Shown piece by piece: positions 1 through 11,700 of a stretch of DNA of 64,000 nt (position 1 is the stretch's first letter; every line of letters begins with the position of its first letter). The stretch spans positions 2,520,401-2,584,400 of the forward strand of contig CAUJGJ010000189.1 in NCBI GenBank assembly GCA_963170055.1. The letters are read 5' to 3'. This stretch comes from Halisarca cf. caerulea (taxonomy: Eukaryota; Porifera; Demospongiae; Chondrillida; Halisarcidae). Made by a program: the position numbers and the translations under genes. The notes under the pieces are model-generated. The model had not been told where the DNA came from. It searched no databases and was given only the letters and a program-made list of their open reading frames with translations.

Positions 1-9
1 AAGTATTGC

Positions 10-10
<1 letters not shown>

Positions 11-60
<50 letters not shown>
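11..60. repeat. (TA)n microsatellite
   Basis: Uninterrupted TA dinucleotides lie about 60 bases before the first astacin exon, inside the preceding intron. Three near-copies of a GATCATGTG motif follow at 64-95. Confidence 0.95.
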
Positions 61-63
<3 letters not shown>

Positions 64-119
64 GATCATGTGCTGATCATGTGGTGATCATGTGCTGCTC
101 ATTCTATACTTAGCTGTAG

Positions 120-1708
120 ATCATACATTGGCCGTGTGGGAGGGGCCCAGAGAGTAACCATTGGCAACGGGTGCAACCTGGTAGGTAATGCCATGCATGA
201 GCTTGGTCATGTGATAGGATTTGGCCACGAACACAGCCGACCTGACAGGGACCATTTCATCTCCATATCATGGAACAGTGTGCAGTCTCCGTTCTGTTCA
301 AACTTCTGCAAATTCAAACTTTTCCAAGTGGACAGTCTTGGCAGTGCATACGACTACCACAGCATCATGCACTATGGTAGTAGAGCGTTTAGTATTGACA
401 GCCAACACACTATCAACCCTCTCAATAAAAGTGCTCTTGCAGCCATTGGTCAAAGGGTCCAACTCAGCACTGGAGACATACAACAAGTCAACAGACTGTA
501 TCAATGCCCTACTGAGGCACCCACGACACCCCCTACCACACCTTCTGCAACACCCCACTCCGTGTCTACAACAAATAAAAACAGTACTACAAGTTTCTCC
601 ACCACACCCTCTGACATACCCCCTGCTCCACCCACCAATCATCCAGGTACGTTCCTCATACGTAATGTGTTGATCTTATGTTATGAGTAGTGTCTCTTTC
701 TTCCCCACTAGCTAGCAAGCCCTCGGTCAATTGGATCAATGGTGAGTACAGATAAGACAATAATTTGTTCCATCCGCCCCCATCAACACTCCCACCATCC
801 CTGTTCCACCTCCCCATCACAACTCACATCTCCCCATCACCACTCCCACTTTTCCATCACAACTCACATCTCCCCATCACCACTCCCACCCTCCCCATCA
901 TCATTTTCACCCTCCCCATCACCACTCCCACTTTCCCATCACCACTCCCACTTCCCATCACCACTTCCACCCTCCCTATCACAACTCACATCTCCCCATC
1001 ACCACTCCCACCTCCCCATCACCACTCCCACTTCCCCATCAGCACTCACATCTCCCCATCACCACTCCCACCTCCCCATCACCACTCCCACCTCCCCATC
1101 ACCACTTCTACCTCCCCATCAACACTCCCACCTCCCCACCACCACTCCCACCTCCCCATCACCACTCCCATTTCCCCATCACCTCTCCCATTTCCCCACC
1201 ACCACTTCCACCCTCCCCATCAGCACTCACACCTCCCCATGCAGGGTCCTACATTGTTCTTAGAGCGAGCAGTTCTCTTCCCGAGCAGTACATGGCCTGT
1301 CACATTGTCCTGGGAAGATGTTACTTTGTGAGCTGCAGCTGCGGGCAATGTGGCAATGACGAGTTCAACATCACTTCACTCAACAGCAGTCAAGTCCACA
1401 GTGGAGATCATGTCACTTTGCATATCAATAAAGGGGGGAACCCCCAATTCTTAGCCTGTGATGTAAGAGGGTGCTCCTTACAGTCCAGTGAAGTGGGAGT
1501 GGTTAGATCATGCAGCAGTAAGGAAGTTTACACACTGAGATCCCCAGACCGAATTCATGGAGAAGTAATCCAGAGTGGGGACCAAGTCACTTTGCATTTA
1601 TGCAGCAATCCAAACTTATCCATCAATTGTGGAAGGAAACGCTGTATTTTAAGTTCACCAGTGACTTTTATCATATTTAATCGATCAGTCTGTAATCAAC
1701 AGCATTAA
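120..1708 (+). CDS. Astacin-family zinc metalloprotease with repeat-containing C-terminal domain (5' end missing)
   Basis: Exons 120-646, 712-741 and 1245-1708 join with matching phases; the first needs two bases from an upstream exon outside the window, so signal peptide, propeptide and the start of the protease are absent. Visible: the astacin zinc signature HELGHVIGFGHEHSRPDRD, with three zinc-binding His and catalytic Glu, and the Met-turn SIMHYG, so the protease core looks intact. Next comes a Thr/Pro/Ser-rich linker (about 60 residues), then a Cys-rich tail of about 155 residues containing two copies of a pattern SGD-x-VTLH followed by NP and a Cys pair; the repeat recalls beta-trefoil-type binding modules, but I cannot assign it. 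Astacins are secreted endopeptidases acting on matrix, growth-factor precursors or food protein. The partner of the C-terminal domain is unknown. Family call firm; tail function open. Confidence 0.88.
780..1240. repeat. CT-rich minisatellite in astacin intron 2
   Basis: Degenerate units of about 14-18 bases (CCCCATCACCACTCCCACCT type) fill nearly all of intron 742-1244. The pyrimidine-rich array runs straight into the acceptor of the last exon and so also serves as its polypyrimidine tract. Confidence 0.9.
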
Positions 1709-2005
1709 ATTTTTATCTTTGTACTCAAGCTACAAAAGGCTTGTTAAATTATTGCACATATAACCATAGAGTGTGTCTATAACCGAGTACGTCTCTTGCC
1801 TCTTCCGATATGAAAGTATGCGAAATATAAATTGTGGGCTTCTGTCACACAACGTGTCCGTAAACTACCAATTTTCTTGTGCCCCGCCCCCGACCCCTGT
1901 ACCGTACAAAGAACCAAACAATGATTCTATTGACGGATTCCAGATTAATTGTAAAGCTGTGCAGAAGGAAAACCGCTCTCTCTGGAAGCTGCTGGCAGGT
2001 GTAGG
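1709..2005. other. Intergenic stretch between astacin and ZIP genes
   Basis: It should hold the astacin 3' UTR and the promoter and 5' UTR of the zinc transporter. An open frame covers 1773-2033, but it has no recognisable domain and I treat it as non-coding. No clear TATA box seen. Confidence 0.4.
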
Positions 2006-2878
2006 ATGGACAAATTACAGGAACTTCCTTTAAGAATGACACAAGAAGATGTCCTCCGTGTATCTTCGACCGCTGAAGGTCTAGTCCATCAAGACAAAGT
2101 TGTTGTTTCAAGTATGATTTGGATAATGTCCCTCCTCTCTGCCCTTCTTGTTGGTCTAAGCGGTGTGTTTCCAATATTCTACGGCAAGTTTATTTACTCG
2201 AAACATTTAAGCCTAGTATTGAGCTTCGCCATGGGATGTCTTCTAGGTGACGTGTTTTTTCACCTCTTACCAGAGGTGTGGGGCGCGCGTTCGGCCTACT
2301 CCAGCGTGTGGATACTCGTTGGCCTTTTGGTGTTCTTTCTCATTGAGAAGATGGTGAAAGTTACAGACTCCCATTTAGAACAAACGGGAATTCCTGAAAA
2401 ACGTAGCATATCAAGTATTTCTGCTTATCTCAACCTGTTTGCTAACTGCACTGACAACTTTGCTCATGGCTTGTCCATAGCTTCTAGCTACCTAATTGGA
2501 CCAAGTGTCGGCATGGTGACTACTGTGGCCATTTTGTGTCATGAAGTTCCCCACGAAGTTGGGGACTTTGCAGTTTTACTGAGTTCAGGTTTCAACATGT
2601 GGTCTGCAGCAAAGGCGCAGTTCCTAACCTCATTTGGCGGCATGGCTGGCGTGGTGTTTGGTCTCATCACGCACCACTGCACGGACTCCGTGACGTGGAT
2701 GCTGGCTTTCACCGCAGGCGGTTTCTTGTACCTATGCCTGGTGTCCATCTTACCCAGCATCAGTGAAAACTCATCTTCGCAATCATTTCTCCCCTTATTG
2801 GTGCAAGTTGCTGGTGTGTTGAGTATGGCCATTGTGACTGTGCTAGAACACAAAGTATGCAAAGTATCCACGAATTGA
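2006..2878 (+). CDS. SLC39A13: ZIP-family (LIV-1 type, ZIP13-like) zinc transporter, uninterrupted CDS
   Basis: A 290-residue protein in one uninterrupted frame. ZIP transporters move zinc into the cytosol from outside or from Golgi/ER vesicles. Seen: about seven hydrophobic segments; a second-helix motif GCLLGDVFFHLLPE; a fourth-helix motif NLFANCTDNFAHGLSIA; and the LIV-1 metal-site motif HEVPHEVGD (about residues 180-188) followed by FAVLLSSGFNMWSAAKAQ, which closely follows human ZIP13. The His-rich loop of many LIV-1 members is absent, as in ZIP13. The first Met is chosen because the next segment is already the first membrane helix; no signal peptide is visible, so a short upstream exon is possible. 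Lack of introns is odd beside neighbours with 7-18 exons and suggests a retrocopy or secondary intron loss. ZIP7 is the alternative orthologue. Confidence 0.88.
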   Translation: MDKLQELPLRMTQEDVLRVSSTAEGLVHQDKVVVSSMIWIMSLLSALLVGLSGVFPIFYGKFIYSKHLSLVLSFAMGCLLGDVFFHLLPEVWGARSAYSSVWILVGLLVFFLIEKMVKVTDSHLEQTGIPEKRSISSISAYLNLFANCTDNFAHGLSIASSYLIGPSVGMVTTVAILCHEVPHEVGDFAVLLSSGFNMWSAAKAQFLTSFGGMAGVVFGLITHHCTDSVTWMLAFTAGGFLYLCLVSILPSISENSSSQSFLPLLVQVAGVLSMAIVTVLEHKVCKVSTN

Positions 2879-3227
2879 CTTACCTGTTCTAGTGTTTGCC
2901 AACAACCCACATCCTGTTGTCATGTATGTACTCGTTACTCTACACACAACCATGTTTGTGTGCGGCGTATGTATTGAATCCATTGTTGTGTTTTTATGAA
3001 TGCCATGTACCATATTATTATTCATAACATTTTGTACTTTATTTTCACAAAGAATTCTGTAACATCAAATTTCCACAAAACATAAATTTAATTGTGCTGA
3101 GTTCATAATAGAATTCGTGATTTACAAATTGCAAAATTAGCTGAAAAAAAGAACACTTGATGTAGAAATCCTATGAAATTTACTCTTATCAATGTCTCAG
3201 AGCAGGTGATAGCTGTCGTGAAGCGTG
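2879..3227. other. Intergenic region, ZIP 3' end to FOXN 3' end (convergent)
   Basis: AT-rich sequence between two converging genes. It should hold both 3' UTRs. I see no gene, RNA or repeat in it. Confidence 0.45.
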
Positions 3228-4372
3228 TCATGAGGAATGGGATATGCACAATTGTGAGGGTGCCACCTGGCTGTATTTGCAAGGCGTGCCAGTAGGCGTT
3301 GTTAAGGGTGAATTTGCAAGGAAAAGCAGAGCATTAGCACCGTCCAGATCCCCTATGGTGGATCCTGACTCACTATATCCACTGTCGTTTAAGGAGGATG
3401 ATGATCGAGTTGCCTTGCTCAGTTCGTCAACAAGCTCTTGTTCTTCATCTTCTGATTCATAAGCTTGATCTGAGAGCCTCTTTAACTCAGCCTCAACGTG
3501 AGCTATGGCAACTTCTTCTGCTATCTCACAGCTGCACAACAAACAAACACACATCAATACACAATGTAACAAACAAAACACATAGGTCAACACCCACCCA
3601 CACGTGATAGCCAACACACAATGCAACAAATCCTGATGCAAAGGAGCACAGAAACAACTCAAATAGGGTTGGGTAACAATTCTATACTATGGTTCTGTTA
3701 CGGTATCAAGTAATCATATTGTAATCATATTATTCTATGAACAAAGAATTTAGATATTGTAATAAACACAAGAGAATGACAAATGACTGCCCACTCTTTC
3801 CTATTGAAGGTTACAGTGTTGCTTTCATATCAGAAACACCTTCCTCCTGGACAATTCAAACACCTTCATCTTGTACAACTCAAACACCTTTATCCTGGAG
3901 ATCTCGAACACCTCCAACCTGAAGGTCTCAAAGCAAACCCTCTCTGTTTTGTCAAGTTCACTCAAACGTCTCATGAGTTTTGCAGGATTTTTGGAGTGGC
4001 TTAACACATTCTGGTGTGCGTAAGTATTGCACAATCATGATGAATATTAGGTAATAATCTTCAATATCGCCCAACCCCAAACTCAAACTAGACCATATAG
4101 TAAAGCATTAATTTTACAGATAACTTGACCAACAATCGACAACACTGCTGCTTCTAGTAACCTTCTATTTGAGGTACAGACGATGGTAGACATTTGCACA
4201 CAGCACTAGACAAATCAGAGGACAACCCTTCACTGGAGAGTGGGCACTGGACACTCACTTTTTTTCTGTTTTTTGTGGTTGTGCATAGCAATGGTCTACC
4301 TCAATGGCATGAAGAGTCACTAATTTAATGAAATAGAAACAAAATACCAATGTGAATGCAACACACATGGAT

Positions 4373-4452
<80 letters not shown>

Positions 4453-5628
4453 CACATACAGATCTAGAAATGACAGTCTGTCATTAGCCATTTCCAAAGA
4501 AAACAAGACTAAGGCGAACCACAATTGAGTATAACAACTTGGCTCAGAGCTATTCAAATTGAGAGCTAATCCTCTGATATCAACTGTTGTGAGAAGTACC
4601 ATTTCCTGTGTCAATCACAATGTTCAGTATTAAACAATCCACTGTATTACGCATGTACAAAATGAATGATGACTGATCAATTACCAAATTAATGTCAACC
4701 ATCTGTCCTAGCAGAGACCAAATGCTAATTCTCCCACTGTACACACATGAAATAGAAGGAGTGACTACATACGTACCTGGTGTGAGGTGAGGTTGGTTTG
4801 AGGATCCCAAACTTGCTAACATATCCTCTTCTACACTCACATCTGCAAACCAAGGTGAAAACTCATCAAAGACTGATCTCCCCTCACATCAAATTTTGTT
4901 TACATAAGAGATACACACAAACCATGAATACAATTTAAAGCAGTCATACTGTTTACTCAAGAGACCATTGTGGTCACTTGATGGTCAGCTGATATCACTC
5001 CACAATGGCTGCCTTGCTCACCTATGTTTGACTTGAGAGGAAAGTACTTGTGGTATGGATGATAAGGGGTCCTCTTCAAAGCTGCTAGCAAGCTTTTACG
5101 GTAGCGAGGATCAACCATCCAGTAACTACCTTTTGGCATGAACGTACCGCGTGGTAGCTTTGACTTCTCTACTTTACAGAAACACTTATTGAGGGAAAGA
5201 TTGTGACGAATGGAATTCCTCCATCCCGATGGGGCTGACTTGTAAAATGGAAACCGTGACATTATCCAACTGTAAATCTCCCTCACTGGGAGCATCTTTG
5301 TTGGTGAAGACTCTATTGCCATGAAGATCATGCATGCAAATGAAAGTTGAGGCTTGCTGGATTCCAGCAGTCCATTGCGAGGATAGCGCACGTTCAGGAT
5401 AACATCCAGCACTTTATCAGTATCCCTGCATCTTGACACATTCAAAGACTTCTGATGCACTTCTCGTCCATTTTTCTTTCCTGGAGTTTGCCTATGAGGA
5501 TCACCACCAGGGTCGGTGACCTTTACCAATGGAGCACATACTGCAGTCAACACATCAGGCTTGTTGAGCCAGTTTAGACTGGTCAGCTCGTGGTCTTGGC
5601 CTTTGAGTAAGGTTGAAAGTTCCATCAT
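3228..5628 (-). CDS. FOXN3: Forkhead transcription factor, FOXN2/3 class
   Basis: Firm exons are 5628-5022, 4842-4777 and a last exon beginning near 3510-3530 and ending at stop 3228. Exon 1 carries an N-terminal LTSLNWL motif, shared with vertebrate FOXN2/3, and a complete forkhead domain (about residues 92-190) with the recognition-helix sequence GWRNSIRHNLSLNKCF and the trailing TPYHPYHKYF typical of FOXN. The last exon has an acidic stretch, an LNDSGYSES motif and a NALLFLAN segment similar to the FOXN3 tail. FOXN2/3 proteins bind FKH/FHL sites in the nucleus, mostly as repressors tied to cell-cycle checkpoints. Exon 2 ends in phase 1, while the best acceptor of the last exon is phase 2, so a middle exon (probably about 4160-4258, with a PLSSEGLSSDLSSAV-like frame) is needed; I could not settle its edges. 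The gene shares a promoter region with ARIH1. Confidence 0.88.
4373..4451. repeat. (CA)n microsatellite in FOXN intron
   Basis: About 39 CA units lie between forkhead-gene exons. Confidence 0.97.
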
Positions 5629-5946
5629 GTCATATCTTTACAGACACTTCACTGATCCAGAGAAAGGGGAACACGACAAATTTACTAAGAGAATCGTGAT
5701 AGTTGGCTTGTGACTTCGTTGACGGCCATGTTCGCGGACGGCATTGTCATGGAGACGACCACAAATTTGGATATCGGTCTTCCTTATATGGCATAGCCCT
5801 CCACGCGGCGCTGGAGCTATTATTAGTGACTGCTTACGCAATTTTCTAAAAATAGCATCAAAATAAGTTTAAATGGCTGCCGTATTAAGTTCATAGGGGA
5901 AGACTGCAGAGTGACATCAGCAGTGTGTATTGTGAACAAGCCAGAC
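5629..5946. promoter_or_regulatory. Shared head-to-head promoter, FOXN and ARIH1
   Basis: Only 318 bases separate the two start codons, so one bidirectional promoter must serve both. It contains AAATGGCTGCCG at 5871-5882, resembling the YY1 core (AANATGGCNGC). No TATA box is evident. Confidence 0.55.
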
Positions 5947-8628
5947 ATGGACGACTTTGATGACTCTTACGACAGCAACCAATCTGACGAGGATGAGGAG
6001 GAAGAGGATATTTACCTCGGGGAAGACAGTCTTGAAGGAGGCCAGGCTTGTGCCAAAGCTTTCCCTGAATTTCACTATAGAGTATTGACGCCAGAGAGGA
6101 TCCAAGAAAAGATGTTTGAATTGGTTGACGAAGTGAATACTGTTTTTCAACTGTCTAGGCCAGTCGTGCGCGTTCTCCTTTCACACTTCCGTTGGGATAA
6201 GGAGGAGTTAATGTCCAGGTACTACTCGTGTGACCAAGAAGCTCTTTTCAAGGAAGCGCACGTCATGTTTCCTCAGAAGTCAGGACCCGCTCATCCTAAG
6301 GTGTGTTCGTGCCTTCCATTGCATCAGTAAAGTCACCCAGGTTTGGTCGTTGGTGCTTCAGTTGCCTTGTGGAGCACTTAGTGTACTGTTGGCATGGCTT
6401 CAATTCTTACAGCTGTTTTGCTGTCAGCATGGACAATGGGTATCAATACCGTATCATTGCATCTCCAGTTTTCTCTGCTTTTGTTACAGTGTAAAGATAT
6501 GTTGCATGATGTCCTTCTTTATCAAATCCTTTGATATTTTTATCGCTTCTCATCCACTATAGCTGACAGTCCAATGTGGTGCTTCTGCAACACAAGTACA
6601 TGATGTGTATTGTGACATATGTTGCTGTTCGTTTGATAGGAAAGTGAGTTGATTGTTAATCTATTGCTGTCGCATTGGTCCTGGCGGCCATCTTGTTCTG
6701 CTAACCCTATGTATGCAGACAGTGAGTGGGCTGGACTGTGGTCACTTGTTCTGTCTGGAATGCTGGAACAGATATCTTCAGGAGATGATCAGGGACGAAG
6801 GCAAAGCTGAGGTATGCTCATACCAGGGGATATCATTGGGTGAAGGATTAATTTACTTCTCTTTTGTAGACTATCTACTGCCCATCATCTGATTGCAATA
6901 TTGTGGCCAACGAGGACACCATATTGTGAGTGTTCTTGTGTGTGTGTGTGTGTGTGTGTGAAGTTGCGCCTTGCTCAGTAGTCACTATGGGGGCTGGTTT
7001 ATGCTAAGTGTATTTATTGTTCACAGACATCTGTTACAAGATGAGAATGTCAAGCGAAAGTACAGATATTTAATCACAAATAGTTTTGTTGAGGCCAATC
7101 GTTCAATGGCATGGTGCCCTCATCCAGGGTGTGTCAATGCTATCTTTGCAGCTGATAAAGAAGAGAGAACTGTTTGTTGTCTGTGTTTGAAGAGGTTTTG
7201 GTAAGTTGACATCTCTGCACTATGCTGGCATGCACACTCACTCAAGTGTGGACTTGTCTCTTAGTTTTAGCTGTAAACGAGATCCTCATGAACCACTCAC
7301 TTGTGAGCTACTCACCAAATGGAGGAAAAAATGTGATGACGAAAGTGAAACAGCAAATTGGTTCCACATCAACACTAAGGTGAGGTGGTTATGTTTGGAC
7401 AATGTTGATATTGATGGTGATGGTGGTGGTGATGGTAGTGGTGATGGTGATGGTGGTGGTGGTGGTGATGGTAGTGGTGGTGGTGGTGGTGATGGTGATG
7501 GTCGTGAAATATGTATACATACTGACATTCTTCTGTTGTAGGAGTGTCCAAAATGTCGTGCACCCATTGAGAAAAATGGTGGATGCAACCACATCACCTG
7601 TCGGAATATCTCATGTAAGGCTGAATTCTGCTGGATGTGTCTTGGTCCCTGGTCCCAGCACGGATCCAGCTGGTACAAATGTAACAGATTTGACGAGAAT
7701 GACTCAAAAGAAGCTCGCAACGCCCAACAGAAATCAAGAGCTGCTTTAGAACGATACCTCTTCTACTGCAATCGATACCTTGCTCACCATAAAAGTGAAA
7801 AACTTGAGCTGAAGTTGTATGCGATGATCGAGGAGAAGAGACAAGAGTTGGAGAAACTGGACATCCCCCAAGTTGAAGTGAGAGAGAGAGTTTTTATAGT
7901 GTTGGCTAGTGAAAGCTGCTCATGTCCCTTCCTCTCTCATTGTAGTCTCAGTTTCTGAAAGCAGCTGTGGATACTTTGGCTGAGTGCAGAAGAGTACTCA
8001 TGTACACGTATGCTTTTGCCTATTACCTGAAGAAGAACAATCAATGCATGATATTTGAGGTTTGTTGATGACAGCCTTTGTTTGTGGCCTCCGGGGTTCA
8101 CTCTTTCCTTTGCTAGGCAAATCAAGCTGACATGGAAATGACTACCGAATGCCTCTCAGGGTACCTGGAACAAGATTTGGCTGACAACAAAGATGAATTT
8201 CAAAAGCTAAAAGTTGAGGTCTTGGACAAATCAAAGTGAGTAGCAATCATCCTTATACAGTAGAACCTCCTTAAGAAGAACACTCTCATAAGACGAATTT
8301 CTGCTCAACACAAACTAGTTTCCTAGCCCTGTTTGGTTTGCTGTAGTACTGTACATGTATTACTATATCCTGCTAAGAACTTATGAAGAGTATCAATCTA
8401 TATAGTGCATGGCGTATTTCACCTACCACTGCCCTACTATCATTGTAAGCCACCAGTACTCTGAGAAGTGTGTGTGCGTGTGCATGTGTATATGTATGAG
8501 CATGTGCACACAAACTCATATTGCTTCCTATGCCGTGATCCACTAGGTACTGCAGTGCAAGGAAGACAGTTCTCTTACAGCATGTATATGAAGGATATGC
8601 TCAAGGAACATGGGAGTTTCAGGAATAA
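5947..8628 (+). CDS. ARIH1: E3 ubiquitin-protein ligase ARIH1 (Ariadne-1), RBR family
   Basis: Ten exons with closing phases: 5947-6300, 6563-6643, 6719-6811, 6870-6925, 7027-7200, 7271-7379, 7542-7877, 7946-8059, 8117-8235, 8547-8628, giving 505 residues (human about 557). Order: acidic N-terminus; UBA-like region ([17 protein letters not shown]); RING1 (about 133-185, CDIC...[10 protein letters not shown]); IBR; RING2 starting CPKC at 291 with the catalytic Cys304 in NGGCNH; Ariadne C-terminal domain ([33 protein letters not shown]). RBR ligases take ubiquitin from E2 onto the RING2 Cys; ARIH1 pairs with neddylated cullin-RING ligases to place the first ubiquitin. The N-terminus lacks the long Gly run of vertebrates. 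The start is the first Met before the acidic region. Its stop lies 101 bases from the convergent UBAP2L stop. Every key Cys of RING1 and RING2 is present. Confidence 0.96.
7405..7505. repeat. GGTGATGGT-type trinucleotide repeat in ARIH1 intron 6
   Basis: Interrupted GGT/GAT units between exons 6 and 7. Frames through it read as His or Val/Met runs and are not coding. Confidence 0.9.
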
Positions 8629-8637
8629 TTTCAGTGT

Positions 8638-8643
8638 TTTATT
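8638..8643 (-). terminator. Probable poly(A) signal of UBAP2L
   Basis: The complementary strand reads AATAAA about 90 bases past the UBAP2L stop and only ten bases beyond the opposite-strand ARIH1 stop, so the two 3' UTRs must overlap. Confidence 0.5.
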
Positions 8644-8729
8644 TCAAATGTACATGCACAAAACAAACATACACTTTACTGCATTTAATACAATAATAAT
8701 ATTATAATATCATTGTTTGACTGGTGCTG

Positions 8730-11700
8730 TTAAGTGGTGTGGGAGGCTTGGCCCCAGCTGTTCCCAGTGTAGTTTCTTGAGTGCTTTGGTGCCTGTGTCT
8801 GTCGGCCCGTCCCAGCCCCACCCTCCTGTGGGAGTGGCATCATGGTCTGGTATGGGAGGTGCATGTAGCCATACCCACCTGATTGTCCCATTGGCATGCT
8901 GTAGCCAAAACCAGCACCTCCACTGCTCCCCTTGCCATCATACTACAACAGGGAATGAGATACAAAAGTGCTACACACGCATGTACTCTCTCTCTCGCGC
9001 GCGCGTGCACACACACACACACCTGATGCTTGAAGCCATCTTGGCTGACCCCTCCACTCTTCACAGATGTAGTTGTAGGAAATCTATAGTCTTCTTCATA
9101 TGCAGCAAAGGCTGTGGTTGAAGGAGGGAAGTTTGTGCCGCTTCCACTGGGAAATCCCCCTCCACTGGCTGGCTTTGGTCCCATTTGCTGTGAGTATGGC
9201 ATACCCATGTACATCCCATAATACGGTGGGTATGGGATGGGGACAGGATGGGGTTGACCCTGCTGCATACCACCACCTGTAGAACACCAAACACATCATG
9301 ACACAACATGACATCACATGACATCACATCAAATTAGCTATGGCCATTTACATACTGTATGCACATCACCCCTCGCGTTGAGCTGCAATGCTCAAGCTGT
9401 ACACATCACCCCTCGCTGGTTTGTTGAGCTGCAATGCTCAAGCTGTACACATCACCCCTCGCTGGTTTGTTGAGCTGCAATGCTCAAGCTGTACACATCA
9501 CCCCTCGCTGGTTTGTTGAGCTGCAATGCTCAAGCTGTACACATCACCCCTCGCTGGTTTGTTGAGCTGCAATGCTCAAGCTGTGGTAGATCTTAATATG
9601 CAATAACTTGCGGAGTGAACAGATCCCTTGGGTATTGTGTGACATGAAATGGGATATTACACGATATAAAATGGGGAAGCAAAGTATAAGTCAAGGGTGA
9701 CTGCAGTGCACAACATGCGTGCTTTGGGACACATGCACACACTGGTCGCTAGCATACCTTGTTGCTGGGCAACTGTAGATGGTGATCCAACTGCTTTGGA
9801 ATCTGAAAGAGAAGGAAATGGAACCGAAACTGCAAATGAAGACTGGAAGTGGAGGCATGAATCAGAAACTTAGAAAGAGAAATGCTAGCACACACCATAA
9901 TATAGTGAGTGGGTCTATATTAATTATGATTTGTGAACAATACTATTGAATGATAAATTTCAATGCGCAATCAGTTAAGCACCACAAACTGGAATGGCTG
10001 AACACGTATATTCGTATAATCACACACAATTCCATTGCAATGAGTTGCTATTTCCAAGGAGGGAACCTCATCAGTGTGATGCGTCGGTTCAAACAGAGAC
10101 TCAAATTCCCCTCAAACTTGAGAAACAGGATAACATGTAATTCAACTGTTGAAGTTGGTAGCACACTCGAGTGGAGAGGACAGAAACAAGCAATTCGAGT
10201 TTAAAAAACTCGTGGGCTGCCTACGGCCATGGAAACTCGAATCGCTTGGAAATCGTCGTTATTGACTAAAATAATACTTCGAAGAACTCTTCTGGTCGAA
10301 AAGACTCTTCGCTGATAAAATCAGAAGCAAACGAATGAATTTTACCAAAATATAGCTGAAAGATTACGTACCGACTTCACGTCCGCCATGTTGTTGACAT
10401 ATATATATATATATATATACATCGTTCTGGATGTTCCGGACACTTCCGGTGAAAGTAAAAACAAAAAGAGATCTAACCTCCAAAGGAGACGAGAGAGTCA
10501 CGTGAAATGTTACTGTAGTCAGCAGAGCTAACGTGATGGTAGTACTGCAGGAAATAGAAGGTACACACTTATAGCAGGAGGACAGCTGGGGATTCTAATC
10601 CCCCCGCCCACTCACCATGTTGTCATAGTACTGCATTGGATGTGGCTGCAATAACACATAAGAAACACATGACTATGACAGCAGGTTGCGCACATCACCA
10701 TGGCAACTCACAGCCATCATATAGGGATGATGCATCACAGTAGGATACATCACTGGCTGCTGGTTGGCTACAGGCGCACTCGGTTTGGTTGCTATGGAAG
10801 TAGGTAGAAGATGGTACATTCGAAGATGGGTCGAGTAGTATGTGGGTATGTCAATGTGCCAGTAGGTGTGTAGTAGGTGTGTCCAGTGTGCCTGTAGGTG
10901 TGTAGTAGGCAGGGGTGAAAATTAACACTCGCCCGCCAGCCCGAGGCGAGCAGATTCTACCACGGGCTAGTAAAACTAATAAAGATGGGCGCCCGTATGG
11001 CCAGTAAGACTACCCTTCCAACATGGCTGATCTGAGTTCTCTAGCTATAGCTTTGAAAGGAATTCAAGTACAGCTACTCAAGTTGCAACGAAGGAAGCTT
11101 AGGATTAGTACCCTTAAAAAGTAGGGCTGAAATCAATTTTATCAAAGTAGTTTTTGAATGCGTCCTGAAAATTTCTATTTTTGCCTTAGAGAAGCCTTAG
11201 GCACTTAGCAGGCTTCTGCACTCGTGACGTCATTGGTCTGTGGAGTTCAGTCTGGGGCTAAGGCTTGCAGGCAAACATTCAATCTCATAGTTATTTTTAG
11301 AAAGAGACAACTGTGGTTTCTTTTTATGGGGGGCAGGGGGAGGGTTAAAGAGGGTATTTAGCCACACACACACACACCCTCCCCCCCACCAACCCAGTTG
11401 TCCCAACCTCCCCCCTCACTTGAATTCCTGTAACACACATGCACAATTGCAACAGACTAATCTATGTATGTACTGCATTCAGAACCTGCTTGAGTGGCGC
11501 AAGGGAGCCTCAAGAAAACTGTTTAAGGCCCCACCTGCTACCTCACTATATACCTCGCGATTGCCCCTCTCCTTTTTGTGCCTTGCCTACATTGATTTGT
11601 AGGCAAAGCACAAAAATTGTAGGAAAATAAGGGAAGGGTGCATGGTAAAAGTATCTAGATAGAGTGGGTGTTTTGTGAGTATTGGGGTGATACTGTATGA

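Noticed and set aside
739..1331. Long open frames through the CT-rich repeat as a Pro/Ser/His-rich protein
   Set aside because: They follow the minisatellite only; the astacin exons on both sides join in phase without it.
1773..2033. Upstream open frame as an N-terminal exon of the zinc transporter
   Set aside because: No domain similarity, no suitable splice site, and it ends in another frame over the likely start codon.
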